Notes: generated by a model not told the origin, from the letters alone. A stretch of DNA of 64,000 nt from Cycas panzhihuaensis (GCA_023213395.1 CM041465.1:157363741-157427740), one strand, 5' to 3'. Positions 31,191 to 42,037 are shown, counted from the first letter of the stretch. Translations and numbers: made by a program.

Positions 31191-31841
31191 TGATCCGTTT
31201 TCGGATCTTTAATTTCATAATACTCTTTAAAATGCTTTGTTATATTTAGTTTTCGTGTCTGTAATCTTCATTTAATAGAAAAATGGCATTGAGATGCTTA
31301 AAAAATGCAAAGCATGTGCAACTAAGTGGTCTATAAGTGCAACCAAGTGGTCTACAAGTGCAACCAAGTGGTCTACAAGTGTAATCAAGTGGACTACAAG
31401 TGCAACCAAATAGTCTACAAGTGCAACCGAGTAAACTACAAGTGTAACCGAGTAGACTAAAAGTGCAACCAAGTGGACTGCAAGTGCAACCAGGCAGTCT
31501 GCAAGTGCAACCTGCAGAGACCGCAAGTGCAACCCGAAAAACGGAAAACGGAAAAACGACAAAACAGACGCGATTTTGACAGGGAAAAAGGAGTATGTTT
31601 TGCACGAAATTTTAGGCGGACGAGTTTATACGTGTCCTCCACGTAATAGAAGAAAAAAAACCCTTGAATAAACGGATTTAAGTTGATTTTTCAATCGTTC
31701 ATAAATTAGTTGAAAAACTAAACGGGAAAAACCGTTTAAAAAGAAACTATGCACGACAGGGTTTTAAAACTGTTGGATTTCTTCAAGGAATAGATGGAAG
31801 GACGCCCAACAGTCGTAAACGCAGTAAGAAGAGCAAGATTC
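31191..31841 (+). repeat. Right (3') LTR of R, first part
   Basis: Starts TGATCCGTTTTCGGATC after the purine tract AAAAAAGAGGAGTTC (31176-31190). It is interrupted by B at 31841 (target duplication GATTC) and continues at 34317-34833. Confidence 0.92.
31315..31540. repeat. About 20-bp minisatellite in the right R LTR
   Basis: Same unit as at 21655-21900 (CTACAAGTGCAACCAAGTGG type), about 10 units with independent variants. It generates long but meaningless open frames on both strands. Confidence 0.9.
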
Positions 31842-32045
31842 TGTACAAAATCTTCAATGAAGAAGGAATTCCGTTCACAGTCTTATTGATGATCCATTGA
31901 AAATATATATACATGTACAAGGTAGGTACAAATGGCAACCGCCCTATCAGTATGATGCCACTTGTCAAATTAAGAGAGAAGGGGGAAGAGGTACAAGACC
32001 CTTACATTATGTATTATAGTCTAAGGTAAAATACTACCTTTTACG
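31842..32045 (-). repeat. B 3' LTR
   Basis: 204 bp, TGTACAAAATC to CCTTTTACG on the plus strand. The last base differs from the expected A. The polypurine tract adjoins at 32046-32057. Confidence 0.92.
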
Positions 32046-32064
32046 CCCCCTCTTAATATTTTAC

Positions 32065-33399
32065 CTATCTTAATCCTAATAGATTTCTGAAGGTAATGAA
32101 TTTCTCCCTTCCAAGAGATTTAGTGAGCACATCAACTGTTTGATCCTCTGATGGACAATGTTGGAGCTCAATTTCTTTATTCTGCACCTTTTCCCTGATA
32201 AAATGATGGTGTACTTCTATATGCTTTGTTCTAGCATGTAGTATGGGATTTTTTGTCATTTTTATGGTACTTTGATTATCACAAAATATTTGAGTTGGCG
32301 TCGTTTGCTCTACTCCTAATTCCTTTTGGAGTTGTCTAATCCATACTCCTTCGCATGCTGCGTTGACAATAACTTGTATTTTGCTTCTGTTGAGGACAAT
32401 GCAATCAGAGGTCGCTTTTCTCGCTCCAAGAAATCAAAGATTTTCCTAGGAAGAAGCAATATCCTGATGTTGATTTCTTATCCATTACATCTCCATTAAT
32501 CTGAATCACAAAAACCGGTCAGCTGTACATTGTTTTCCTTGTCATATTTCAGACCAAGATTCATGATCCCTTTTAGATATCGTAGGATTCTTTTTGCAGC
32601 ATTCCAATGAGGAGTTTTGGGACTTTCCATAAACCTGGAGATTAATCCTACAGCATATGAGATGTCTGGACGTGTGGCTGTGAGATAAATCAAGCTTCCA
32701 ACCAACTGTCTGTACAATGTTGCATCAACAGGGAGTGCTTCCTGTTCTATATTCAGTACTAACCTTGTTTCCATTGGTGTGCTAACAACATTACAACTTT
32801 CCATTCCAAACTTGTTTAGTAAGTTTTTGATGTACCTTTTTTGTGAGAGAGTAATGAAAGAATTGTTCTATTTCTATTCCAAGATAGTAATGCAGCATTC
32901 CCGAATCTATCATTTCAAAGACATTTTCAAACTTGCTTTTAATAAACGCTATTGAATTTTTGTCATCTCCGGTGATAATCATGTCATCCACGTATACTAC
33001 TACAATGGAGATTGATCCTTGATTTCTTTTTACATACAAACTATGATCTGATTCGCAACGATGGAACCCATTTTGTGTTAAATATGAATCAAGTTTGGCG
33101 TACCAGGCTCTTGGTGCTTGTTTGAGTCCATACAATGCCTTTTTCAATTTGCAAACCATATTTTCTTGACCTGGCTTTATGTATCCTTCTGGTTGATACA
33201 TATACACTGAAACAACAAAATTACTTCGTTCCTCCCAATTGGTCAAGGTTGTTGCATCAATAGGCTGTTTTTCAACCCCAGTAGTGATTTTCCAGGCGTG
33301 TTTTGCTCTCAACAATCCTTCAATTTTGATTTTCCAAATACTAAAATTCATTTCTATAAGTTTATTACTCTCAGAGAACAAACTGGCAGATGAGGCCAT
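32065..33399 (-). pseudogene. B gag N-terminus fused to RT and RNase H
   Basis: The ATG at 33399 opens MASSASLFSESNKLIEMNFSIWKIKIEGLL (a copia gag start). Within about 66 codons, after NWEERSNFVVS, the frame passes without a break into RT at VYMYQPEGYIKPGQ. RT continues with [26 protein letters not shown] (YVDD intact) and HYYLGIEI. A frameshift near 32800 follows, then LVGSLIYLTATRPDISYAVG and RNase H, ending TKHIEVHHHFIREKV and FRNLLGLR. Roughly 900 codons are missing relative to a complete copia such as E. The deletion is in frame, giving a 202-codon gag-RT fusion. Confidence 0.88.
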
Positions 33400-34094
33400 T
33401 GATAAAATTGATTGGATGCAGAAAATTCAGGTTTGAATGTTTGTACGGCCTACTGTACGGATTTCCGTATGGAACTCAAGTTGTATGGATGGATACAAAA
33501 GTGGTCTTGACTGAAAGATCTCTCAAATGGGTATCCTAATCTGCCTTTAGTTTCTTGATCTGCCTTTAGATCTAAGAGAAAAACCTCAAAGAAAGTACGA
33601 ACCCGGGTCCAAGGGTTTTTGAGGATTTTGAGAAAAAATGCAAAAGAATCAATGTAAACTCTTGCAAGAAATCATTCAATCTCTTCGTCTACTGACAAGG
33701 AAGGATTTAAGTACTTTGTACGAGGAATTTTGATCAGATTTTTTGAAAAAAAGATTGAGAGAAGGCTCCAAGCCCGCGTGCCCTTATTTTTTCCTGAAAT
33801 TGGGTTGAAACGGCTTCGAATGTTGTCGATGCAGAAGAGAAAAATGTAGAGGAGACCCCGATCTACAATCTGGGTAAGTTTCGTCGAATTCCGACAACTT
33901 CGATTTTTGACGCCTGCATGTGTCCAGACAAATCCTGCATCATACAATTCCGTACGATTCTTGCTTCAAATTCGTCTAGTCAGTTTGTCTTCACATAACA
34001 AGGTCCTTTGATAATAGTTTGTCTCCAGCATTCCTCTTCTCCTTTTTAATGAAGCCCTAATTTACTTCTTCACAGGTAGGAGGACCTAAGAGCC
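33400..34094 (-). other. B leader, no gene
   Basis: About 690 bp between the PBS and the gag ATG. No domain was recognised. It contains two C/T-poor stretches with TGTACGG/CCGTACA-like short inverted motifs near 33450-33480, similar to those in the E leader. Confidence 0.6.
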
Positions 34095-34107
34095 TGCTCT
34101 GATACCA
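34095..34107 (-). other. Primer-binding site of B
   Basis: The minus strand reads TGGTATCAGAGCA directly adjacent to the 5' LTR. Confidence 0.92.
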
Positions 34108-34311
34108 TGTACAAAATCTTCAATGAAGAAGGAATTCCCTTCACAGTCTTATTGATGATCCATTGAATATATATATACACGTACAAGGTAGGTACAAATG
34201 GCAACCACTCTATCAGTATGATGCCACTTGTCAAATTAAGAGAGAAGGGGGAAGAGGTACAAGACCCTTACATTATGTATTATAGTCTAAGGTAAAATAT
34301 TACCTTTTACA
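34108..34311 (-). repeat. B 5' LTR
   Basis: 204 bp, partner of 31842-32045. It contains an AT-rich TATATATATA stretch that could serve as a TATA box. Confidence 0.92.
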
Positions 34312-34316
34312 GATTC

Positions 34317-34833
34317 ATGGGGAGTTAATGCAAGATAACTTTCCAAAGAAGAAGAACGACTCCAAGACCAAAAACTGCGTAGGAGAAACAGAAGGAGAAG
34401 AAGTGCAAGAAGAAACAGACGGAAGGAGCAACAGAAAAACGTCCAGATTTGTTCATGGGGTCATTGAAGGAGCCCAAGAAGGCTTAGTTGTAGCCAAAGG
34501 AAGAATTAAACCAGCCGTAGCAGTTCAAGGGAGACGCCAAGCGGAAATCTTCTCCAAGAAAAGGGTTTTTGGTTGAACAACAACCGAAACTTCTCACATA
34601 GTTCGTTGGTAATGGTTCTAAAGAGCGTGTAGTAGTCCGAAATGCGCCCAACACTCATTTCTTCTCTCCCAACTTGCTATAACAGTCCTATGCATGCTCA
34701 ATAGAGCACAAACATAAGGAATTTTGTAAGGAAAATTTCAAATATTTTCAAATTAATGTAACCTTATTGTAAATTTGTTTTGAATTTGTTTCGATTGGAC
34801 TAAATCTTTACTTATCCATTCAAATTCGGATCA
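34317..34833 (+). repeat. Right (3') LTR of R, end part
   Basis: Continues from 31841 and ends CAAATTCGGATCA. It includes the intact site ACACTCATTTCTTC (near 34660) into which T inserted in the other LTR, confirming the T boundaries. Confidence 0.93.
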
Positions 34834-34838
34834 AAATT

Positions 34839-35820
34839 CCATGCCAAGCCTTTTGCAAAATCCATTGAATTCATTAGAACTGAATTCTCCTCCGTTGTTA
34901 GCTCTTAGACACTTAATGTAGTGGTCACTTTCATTTTCAACTTTGGCTTTAAAATTTTGAAATACGCCAAGTACCTCAGATTTTAACTTAGGAAAGTAAA
35001 TCCACACTTTTCTGGAGTAGTCGTCTATGAACGTAAGGAAGTACTGAGTTCCTTGAACAGAGGGTGGAGTGAAAGGTCCACATAGATCACTGTGTATTAT
35101 TTGAAGTTTGTGTCTAGCTCTTATTGTGCTTGGATTAAATTGTAGCTTGTGTTATTTTTCCATCACGCATACATCATAAACAATGCTAGGGTTTTTAATC
35201 CAAGGCAATTCTTTTATCATGTCATGTTTGCTTAGATTGGACAAAGCATCATAAGAGAGGTGCCCATATTGCAAGTGCCATAGTTTTTCATTATCAAAAG
35301 GAAGAGATACATTCAAAGTAGAGTGATTTCGTGAGGCTAGAAATTTGTACAATCCTTTTGTTTTGAGGCCTTCACCAATAACTTTGTTGTTTTTGTATTT
35401 ATAAAAAATTATGCATTTGTCCCCATCGAAAAGAACTTGAAGTTTATTATCAGTCAACTGGGATATTGAGAGAAGATTCTTAGTCATCCTAGGTACATAT
35501 AAAACATGTCCAACTTTCTCAAGTTCTTCGTTGGCTAGGATAACTGGTATGAAGCTTGTCCCTTGAATGTTGTGCCTAGTGTCATCTCCTAGCGCCACTG
35601 ACTTAGGTGTTGAAAGAGGTTTCAACTTGATGAACCAAGATCTTTTGTGGGTCATGTGCTGTGATGCTCCTGAGTCAATGGACCAATCATCCTTGCTTTG
35701 ACTACCTAGTGTAGATGAGAGGGTGGTGATGAATGTAATTTCCTCTTCCTCCTCTCTTGGTTTTGATATCTCCTTTGTTCCTGGTTGTCCTGAGTAGCTG
35801 CAAGAAGTGACAATCCATAT
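34839..35820 (-). pseudogene. C protease and integrase N-terminal part
   Basis: Minus strand: WSIDSGASQHMT (protease, D-S-G intact, about 35640-35680), GHVLYVPRMTKNLLSISQL, then the GAG-pre-integrase domain (LWHLQYGHLSYDALSNLSKHDM). The core follows: HSDLCGPF (first Asp), YFLTFIDDYSRKVWIYF and LRANNGGEFSSNEF (second Asp changed to Asn). It stops at 34839, where R inserted, and resumes at 21532. One stop lies at about 35152. Confidence 0.88.
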
Positions 35821-36681
35821 TTTTATGTTAGCTTTTTTATGGCGGCAGTTGATGGTGAAGTGACCAAATTTTCCACAGTAGAAGCATATAATTTGTTGTT
35901 GGGTTCTCCCCCTGGAGTATTGTTGTGAAGGAGCTCTAGAAGAGGACCATCCCCTGATAGGACTAAAGCTGGTGGGACGTGTCTTCCTCGATTCAAATTT
36001 TTGCCTGAACCTCTATTTAAGTTAAAAGCCCCTCTGTTGGTGGTGCTCCTCCTGTGAAGATTGACCTGGGTGGAGAATGCAGTCTCAAGGTCTCCTTCCA
36101 TGTTGACTTTAGGTTGTTCATAAGGAAGAAGGCGACCATAGAAGGCATCAAATGTTGGTTGCGCTATGTCGACAGTCATGAGGTATGGTGTAATAAATGG
36201 TTTGAATCTTGGAGGCAGCTTATTGAGCATCAAGTGGATGAGTTCACCATCAGTGTAAGTGATTTTGATAGAAATGAGGTTTTCTTAGATGCATTTGAAG
36301 TGAGCCAAGAAGGAGGTAACATTCTTGGATTTAGTCATCTTGAGCAAAGCCATCTGATTCTTAAGGGACATGATGCGAGCAACATTGCTTTGAGCATACA
36401 AGGTTTGAAGGGTGGTCCAATCATCATAAGGGGAAGTAGCACTAGAGATACGTAGTAGGACAGAATCAATAACTGACAAGGTGATGGCAGTAAGGGCAAG
36501 ACTTCTTTGTTTTTGAAATATATATATATATTTTTGCAGGGTCTACATATTCTTGTTTGACAACCTCCATTTGATCCCATGCTCCTATAACAATGAGGAT
36601 AGATCTCATTTTGGCTATCCAAGATTCGTAGTTGTCACCAGTTAATTTTTCAGAGGTTGTAAGATAGAGAGTGGAGGCCAT
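35821..36681 (-). pseudogene. C gag
   Basis: ATG at 36681 (MASTLYLTTSEKLTGDNYESWIAKMRSIL), the usual copia gag start. It continues in another frame (DDWTTLQTLYAQSNVARIMSLKNQMALLKM; MLNKLPPRFKPFI), then an Arg/Gly-rich region and a zinc knuckle CFYCGKFGHFTINC at about 35835-35885. Two frameshifts and a TATATATATATA run at about 36520-36532 interrupt it. Confidence 0.85.
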
Positions 36682-36703
36682 ATTGATGGGTTGTTTCTAA
36701 CAA

Positions 36704-37349
36704 TGTTAGACATGGGATTACCTAGACTTGTAGGCCTGCCATTAAATCTGTGGTTGACATTCGGACCAGGTAGCTTTGTGGCGCTAATTGCTAACTATTG
36801 CACTACAAGTTTTCAGTGCCAGGTCAGGGCTTCTTATTCTAGGATTGGGTCAGGGGTCCTATAGGGTCCTCCGATATACCTTTCGGTACGTGGAGGCTCA
36901 AATCTGTGAGCGGGTTCTGTCTGAGGCTTGGGTAATGGGTCCTTTTGGTTTCCCTCACTTCACGCGTTGGTTTCAAACTACCAACGTACTTAGCCAAGAA
37001 TGACAGATCCACCGTGATTATCATAGATCCTGAAAACAAGGTCTCCAAGGCAGGGAATGATGTATGGTACATCAAAAGTAGAAGAATGGAGCAAGAGAGC
37101 AAGAGGGCAAGACACAGGTCCCGAATGAGAAGAACTCCAAGAATGAATGCCTTTCCAAAGAATTCATAAGGTACATATACATGAGTGAGGCCACTACATG
37201 CTAGACACATATAGCTTAAAATGATACATTATTCTAAAAGTCCTAAGTATACTACTTTAAAGAATAAAATAATGAAGGAATAAAAGAATAGGGGGGGATC
37301 TAAGGACTTGAAGAGGACTTAATCCTAAGGATTTAATGAGGACTCATCA
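36704..37349 (-). repeat. Putative 3' LTR of D
   Basis: 646 bp, minus strand TGATGAGTCC to CATGTCTAACA, next to a purine tract (AAGTAGGGAGGAAA, about 37350-37365) that follows the D chromodomain. There is no partner LTR in the window, so the ends rest on TG/CA and the purine tract only. No gene was seen in it. Confidence 0.6.
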
Positions 37350-37365
37350 TTTCCTCCCTACTTAG

Positions 37366-37991
37366 AGGAAATTGTCCCCAATTTCTGCTAGAGTAGTGGA
37401 AACTGCTATGAAAACTTAGCCTCGGAGAGCCATTTTGCTCTTGTGGGATGGTTGCCTTTTTTGCCCATGAGGTATGAGGTGGTGATACCTTGCCTAGTTC
37501 ATCGCTCTTTGATGTCTAATAAAGTGTCTTCCTGTAATGGCGGCTAAAACTCTGGTATGGTGTTCGAGGGATGAACCACAACGGGAACTGCTTCTAACTT
37601 GGGTGGTTCATACCACTTAAGGCTATTGACATTGACCACGTCATGAATGCTTAAATGCGCGGGGAGATCCAAACAATAAGCATTGGCCATATTTTTTTGC
37701 AAAATCGTATAAGTGCCAAAGCGGATTGGTTTAAGCTTCTGATGATACTTAAACCGTCATTTATCTAGCTGCAACCATACTTTATCTCCTTCTTGATAAG
37801 TGGTTTGCACTTGATGTGGATCTTCTTGTTTCTTGTAGTTTTGCTGAACTTGATGCAAGATTTGTTGAATATTTTTATGAAGTTGAGAGAGATGATCTAT
37901 GAAGTTAATGGCTTTTGGTTGCTTCTTGTCTTCATATTGAGTGATTGGATGAGGTAATGTCATAGGTAATTCGTAAGGAGTTGGAGGTTGG
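37366..37991 (-). pseudogene. D integrase C-terminus and chromodomain
   Basis: Minus strand from 37991: PTPYELPMTLPHPITQYEDKKQ, HLSQLHKNIQQILHQVQQNYKKQ, YQEGDKVWLQLD, then LKPIRFGTYTIL (GPF-like), ANAYCLDLPAHLSIHDVVNVNSLKWYEPP and a chromodomain remnant LDIKER.TRQGITTSYLMGKKGNHPTRAKWLSE. Stops are at about 37757 and elsewhere. It directly continues the integrase core at 47888. Confidence 0.85.
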
Positions 37992-38630
37992 TGTGTGTGC
38001 CTCAATCATACTTGTAACATACAGAATGCAAGAGAAAGACACACACTTGGGGGTAAAATCATCCGGAATTACTTTCATTCAAAACATGGCACTGCGTCTG
38101 GTCCTCTCACAACCAGACGCCTGCTAGAACAGTACAGAAAGGCTGCCCTTACACGTGGCGCAGCTCTATTACAAGGACATGTATACAAACTGAAATCATG
38201 TTCCGCACATTGCGGTTTTCACTTTTATATACAAATTGTGGACGTTACATAACTGTTTCCTAAAAGTAAGTTATTTTTTCTAATCGTCATCATGGTCTGT
38301 CCATGTCGAGACCTATTCTCTATTCTGCCTCGAATAACGGTAGCGATCACCAGATTTGCGTGCGAGCGCCGCAGCCGCCACGCAGAAAGTAGCAGTCACC
38401 GCACCTTACGTAGCAGTCACCGCACCTTACGTCGCAGTTGCTGCACCTTGCATAATAGTCGCCGCAGCTCTGTAGTAGTTCCATAGCAGCCTGTAGTAGT
38501 CATAGCAACCCTGTAGCAGCCCCATAGCAGTCCTGTAGCAATCATAGTAGCCCTGTAGTAGCCATGTAGCAATCATAGCAGTCCTATAGCAATCCTGTAG
38601 TAGTTGTAGCAGCAAAATCAACTACACACA
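37992..38630 (-). repeat. G2 3' LTR
   Basis: 639 bp, partner of 47287-47882. The two are closely similar in their outer parts and differ in the number of short GTAGCAGTC-type units in the middle (38395-38615 here). Confidence 0.92.
38395..38615. repeat. Minisatellite in the left G2 LTR
   Basis: Imperfect 15- to 21-bp units of the type GTAGCAGTCACCGCACCTTAC and CCTGTAGCAATCATAGCAG. The matching array in the right LTR (47690-47870) is shorter and ordered differently, which accounts for most of the 43-bp difference in LTR length. Confidence 0.85.
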
Positions 38631-38763
38631 TCTTCTCGGCCGCTTATTTTGAACGAGTAGCATACTCGTTCACAAAAATTTAGTTCCTTCTTTCCTTTAT
38701 CTTTATTCTCTCACGGCGTATATATTCCATCTCCGGTTCCGCAATGTGAGGAGGTATCTTCAG

Positions 38764-40408
38764 TCATTTCTGTTTCAAATATTTACATAACATTGCAACA
38801 TCCTGCAATGTATCTAGCCAGTCCAATGTTGGTTGTTCTCCTGATTGCAACTGGTCAATTTCTTGATTAAGTTCCATATTGACCCTTTCCATTAACTCTA
38901 AGCGCTCCCTGTATGCTTTACGTTCTTTCCAAAGATTCTTACATCGTTCCGAATCTTCATCCGATTTTATGATCCATGCTCCCAGCCGGTGGTAGACCGG
39001 TTGCATGTCCACTGGAATATGTTTGTCAAATCTTTTCTGAAACTCCGCCACTTGTGGTCCAATTTCGTGAACATCATCCACCAGTCCATTATGAATGCCT
39101 TAAGGGATTCCAACTTATTTTCTTCGATCTGATAAATCTTTTTCAATGATTCATCTGGCGGTTTGGCCCTGCTTTCCAATTCCGTAACCAATTGCCTGGT
39201 TACCTTTGCCAGAAAAGATGTTCTCCAGGTTGCGACGTCTTGTGCATCGCACTCCATTGGATCTAAACCTTCTTCTAATACCTCCTTACTTGTGTTAAAC
39301 TCCACTTCCAGTGGCTGATTATCCAAAATCTCTAATATTTCTCGCTTCCGTTTTTCTTGCACTGCAGCTTTCCGTTTATTTTCTGCTATGACTTCCTCTT
39401 TTGTTGCGACTTTTTGTTTCTTCTCCGCCATGACCCTCGACCTTTCTTACGCCATGCACTTACGCCTATCTCTGTTTTAGGCCTGCTTTCTTCTCTCCTC
39501 ACTTCCTCCACTTCAGGTGTTTCCTGAAGTCGTTCCTCGCTTGCTACCTCTGCAACTGTAGGCGCGTCTTCAATTCTGGAACTTGCTCCCGGTTCCCAAT
39601 CGACCTTCTCTTTCCCCTTCTGTGATGCTGACTGTGGAACTCCTGGTGCTACTTCATTTGCTTGGTATAGCCTTTCTATCCAAGCTTGTACTTGTATTTG
39701 TTCTTTTTCCTATCTCCCTAACTTTTCATTTGTCCATATTGCTAAAGGGGATTGCTCCGTTCCATTGAGCATCCTAATATCAGGACACTGGAATAAAAGA
39801 ATACCCTGCAGGATTGTTACATAATAAAAAGGAACTGGTCTACTGGCTCTCCTAATAGCCTGTAAAGCATCCAAGAGCTTTTGCTTTACAAACTTTGCCC
39901 AGTTAAACACTCTTCCCTGAGCTACCTCATTAAGCATGGTTCTCAAATTACTCGGGGCAAACGCATTCTTCTGCGTAAGTATGATTTTCGAGAAAATCAA
40001 TTGGGCAAGGAAGCGCTGGTTCGAATCTTCTATCCCTGCAATCCGAATTCCTGTTGACGTCGCGTCGCTGCTCGCTGCTCCCATCATCCTGCCTGCTTCT
40101 TCGCGAGATAATAAGGGGTCTCGACAGATTTCTGACCCCCTGTTTGGCAGGCCGGTGGCTATCGTCAATACCTCCTCTGTAATCTGCACCATTTGCGGGT
40201 ACTTCGCCAGCAAAGGAAGTATCTTCTGCATAAACTCCTCCGCATTCCCGAATATTCCTACCGTCACAAAGTTTTGCAATTCTGTTTGATGGAGTAGTTG
40301 GCATCTTTTGTCGTTTTCTGGAATTACTATCCATTCTTCTCGGATTCGACTATCATCATTCTCCCTGACTAGAATCGCTGGTGCCATTCTTTCCACTGTA
40401 CCTGCCAT
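38764..40408 (-). pseudogene. G2 3' accessory ORF (ORF3), function unknown
   Basis: Sense-strand ORF between integrase and the 3' LTR. The first part, 40408-39710, is 232 codons open from ATG (MAGTVERMAPAILVRENDDS; TELQNFVTVGIFGNAEEFMQKILPLLAKYPQ; PFYYVTILQGILLF). After a single TAG it stays open through an acidic, Glu-rich stretch. Two frame changes then lead to a Lys/Glu-rich helical part (MAEKKQKVATKEEVIAENKRK, about 39431) and a C-terminal coiled-coil-like part (ERCKNLWKERKAYRERLELMERVNMELNQEIDQL, 38764-39081). Joined, it would be about 550 residues. No transmembrane segment or signal peptide is seen, so an env-like glycoprotein is unlikely. I do not recognise the family. Confidence 0.65.
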
Positions 40409-40906
40409 CTTTCCCGTCTCTTGGCTGCTACGCTGTTATGTGCAGTACTTACAATGTACTAGCAAAAAAAAAAACAGCTTTTCAATTTCGCGGGTGACAA
40501 AAACCAGCATCGGTATCATTACCGGTCGTGGCCGTTATAGGCTTTATTGCCTTGTCCTTCCGATTTGACCCCATGGCGTATCATCATCATGATTACGATC
40601 TCCGCGCCCCTTTCATGATGACGGTGTTATGAGCGGTTGCGTCATCTGTCACCGCAGTTCAAATTCGCCGTCCGTCACTTTCCCGCCGTCGTCAGTCGTT
40701 CTCCGTCCGTCACTATCTTGGCGTCAATGCCGTCGATCCATCTCCATTAGTCATTCGCCGTCTGTCACTATCTTGGCGTCAATGCCGTCGATCCATCTCT
40801 GTCAGTCATTCGTCGTCCGTCACTTTGTCCCTTCGTTAATAACGATTGTCTGGCACGTTCTGCGCCGTACTTGTTTTTGAGGATGGCTTTTACCCCCCTT
40901 TTTTCT
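40409..40906 (-). other. G2 spacer between integrase and ORF3
   Basis: No ORF was seen on the element strand. It is CpG-richer than the surroundings, contains a 55-bp tandem duplication (40703-40812), and would be the 5' untranslated or splice-acceptor region for ORF3. Confidence 0.6.
40703..40825. repeat. 55-bp tandem duplication
   Basis: Units 40703-40757 and 40758-40812 (CCGTC.GTCACTATCTTGGC...) differ at only a few bases. A partial third unit follows (CGTCCGTCACT). Confidence 0.88.
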
Positions 40907-42025
40907 TTACATTCTATACAATTTCAGTCTGCTGCCATTGACTAATTTAGTCAATGGCTGTCCATCCAACTGCTGCAATCTGATAGCTCCATTTTCATAA
41001 ATAGATTGAATTCTATATGGTCCTAGCCATCTAATTTTCATTTTTCCTGGTTTAAATTTAAACTTACTATCATATAATAATACCAAATCATTTACCTTAA
41101 ATTCGGGTTTTTTGATGTGGTGATCATGCCATGCTTTCCGTCTTTTCTTTTCTATTCTCAATTCCCATAGTGCTCGTGTTTCGTCCGGCTTCATTAATCG
41201 GATCAACCAGTCGAGGGAAATTTCGGATTTGTCCCGAGGTATTGAGCCACTCGGGCTTTCTCGCTTGAAATTCCAGGGAACTCTGACTTCAAACCATACA
41301 CCAGCTGAAATGGTGTTTGTTTATGTGATCGCTTTACCGCCTGCCGCCTGCAGAACTGAATGCAATTTTTCTGCCCAATCGGTTTGTTGTCCATTGCAAA
41401 TTTTCATCAAAGTGATCTTCAAAATTTTGTTTGTACTTTCCACTTGCCCATTTGCTCTAGGATAATATGGTGAAGATCTTCGATGTTGAATGAAAAATTC
41501 TGTAGTCAAATATTTGATTGTCTGATTCAGGAATGCTCCTCCTTGATCAGACACAATTTCCAAAGGACAACCAAACCTTATGATAATAACTTCATACAAG
41601 AAGCGAGCTGTGCTTCTTGCGTCACACTTTTTCATTGGTTTTGCCTCAGTCCATTTGGTTAAAAAGTCTGTGGCTACCAATATGTACCTTGCATTCGTCT
41701 TTTTTGCTGGTGGACTGATTGGTCCAACAAAATCCAATCCCCATTTTTCAAATGGGCCTTGGGCCAGTATTGGATGAAGCGGCATAAAGTTCTGTTTTGA
41801 TGGCTTACTTGCTCTTTGACAAATATCACAGGTTTTTGCCCACTTTTCGGCATCTTCGAACAGTGTAGGCCACCATAATCCTGCTGTCAAAACTTTTCTG
41901 GCTGTGACTTCTCCCCCGTGATGTGTTGCAGCTATCCCTTCATGAGCCTCCTTCAGCAACGGTTCTACTTTATGTTGAAGTATACACCTTCGCAGAATTC
42001 CATCAGGTCCCAGTTTATACAACAT
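40907..42025 (-). pseudogene. G2 integrase
   Basis: Zinc-binding HHCC (HEGIAATHHGG..R, CDICQRA), core KWGLDFVGPI (first Asp), ARYILVATDFLTKWTEA, RFLYEVIIIRFG, IVSDQGGAFLN (second Asp) and YYPRANGQVESTNK (Glu), so the catalytic triad looks intact. After frame changes at about 41320 and 41206 the C-terminal part follows, with IKKPEFKVNDLVLLYDSKF and IRWLGPYRIQSI (GPY module), ending SRLKLYRM. No chromodomain follows, which separates it from A, R and D. Confidence 0.9.
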
Positions 42026-42037
42026 ACCACCTATTAG

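Larger units (their letters stand above)
31842..34311 (-). mobile_element. B: copia deletion derivative, 2.47 kb
   Basis: A complete insertion with 204-bp LTRs at 31842-32045 and 34108-34311, exact target duplication GATTC (31837-31841 and 34312-34316), PBS TGGTATCAGAGCA at 34095-34107 and a purine tract next to the left LTR (minus strand AAGAGGGGGCG). The LTRs differ at about seven sites. Inside are only a gag N-terminus and RT/RNase H. The rest of gag, protease, integrase and the RT N-terminus are absent. Intact termini and target duplication mean it could have moved in trans as a non-autonomous element, or lost the middle after insertion. Confidence 0.93.
21533..34833 (+). mobile_element. 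R: Ty3/gypsy chromovirus-like element with both LTRs interrupted
   Basis: Plus-strand gypsy element related to A in all internal domains. The left LTR is 21533-22543 plus 26322-26486 (about 1,176 bp, split by T). The right LTR is 31191-31841 plus 34317-34833 (about 1,168 bp, split by B). LTR ends are TGAT(C/T)CG and GGATCA. The PBS is TGGTATTAGAGC at 26493-26504 and the purine tract is AAAAAAGAGGAG before 31191. The target duplication is GAATT/AAATT with one mismatch. The gag-pol pseudogene spans 26580-31146. It lies within the integrase of C. It has more stops than A, and each of its LTRs has received an independent later insertion. Confidence 0.93.
13755..36703 (-). mobile_element. C: Ty1/copia element with three nested insertions
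   Basis: Minus-strand copia element reassembled from 34839-36703 (leader, gag, protease, integrase N-half), 21168-21532 (integrase C-half), 13998-15885 (linker, RT, RNase H) and the 3' LTR at 13755-13997. R splits the integrase between LGM and QRQLTTPYT, and the reading joins cleanly across the R target site. G1 (15886-21167) sits between integrase and RT, and a deletion at its 3' end removed the G1 3' LTR and a few C codons. D (36704 onward) sits just upstream of the gag ATG, so the C 5' LTR is not seen. Joining the RT part to the integrase part is inferred from order and codon position. The integrase halves are directly supported. Confidence 0.75.

Noticed and set aside
36704-37349. Possible host gene on the minus strand (123-codon ORF at 36839-37210)
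   Set aside because: It lies between a purine tract and TG/CA ends and fits a 3' LTR of D. The ORF shows no domain.
39936-40289. Plus-strand ORF opposite ORF3
   Set aside because: Antisense shadow of the longer, element-strand ORF3.
38764-40408. ORF3 of G2 as an env-like glycoprotein
   Set aside because: No signal peptide, transmembrane segment or cysteine pattern. Charged coiled-coil C-half instead.
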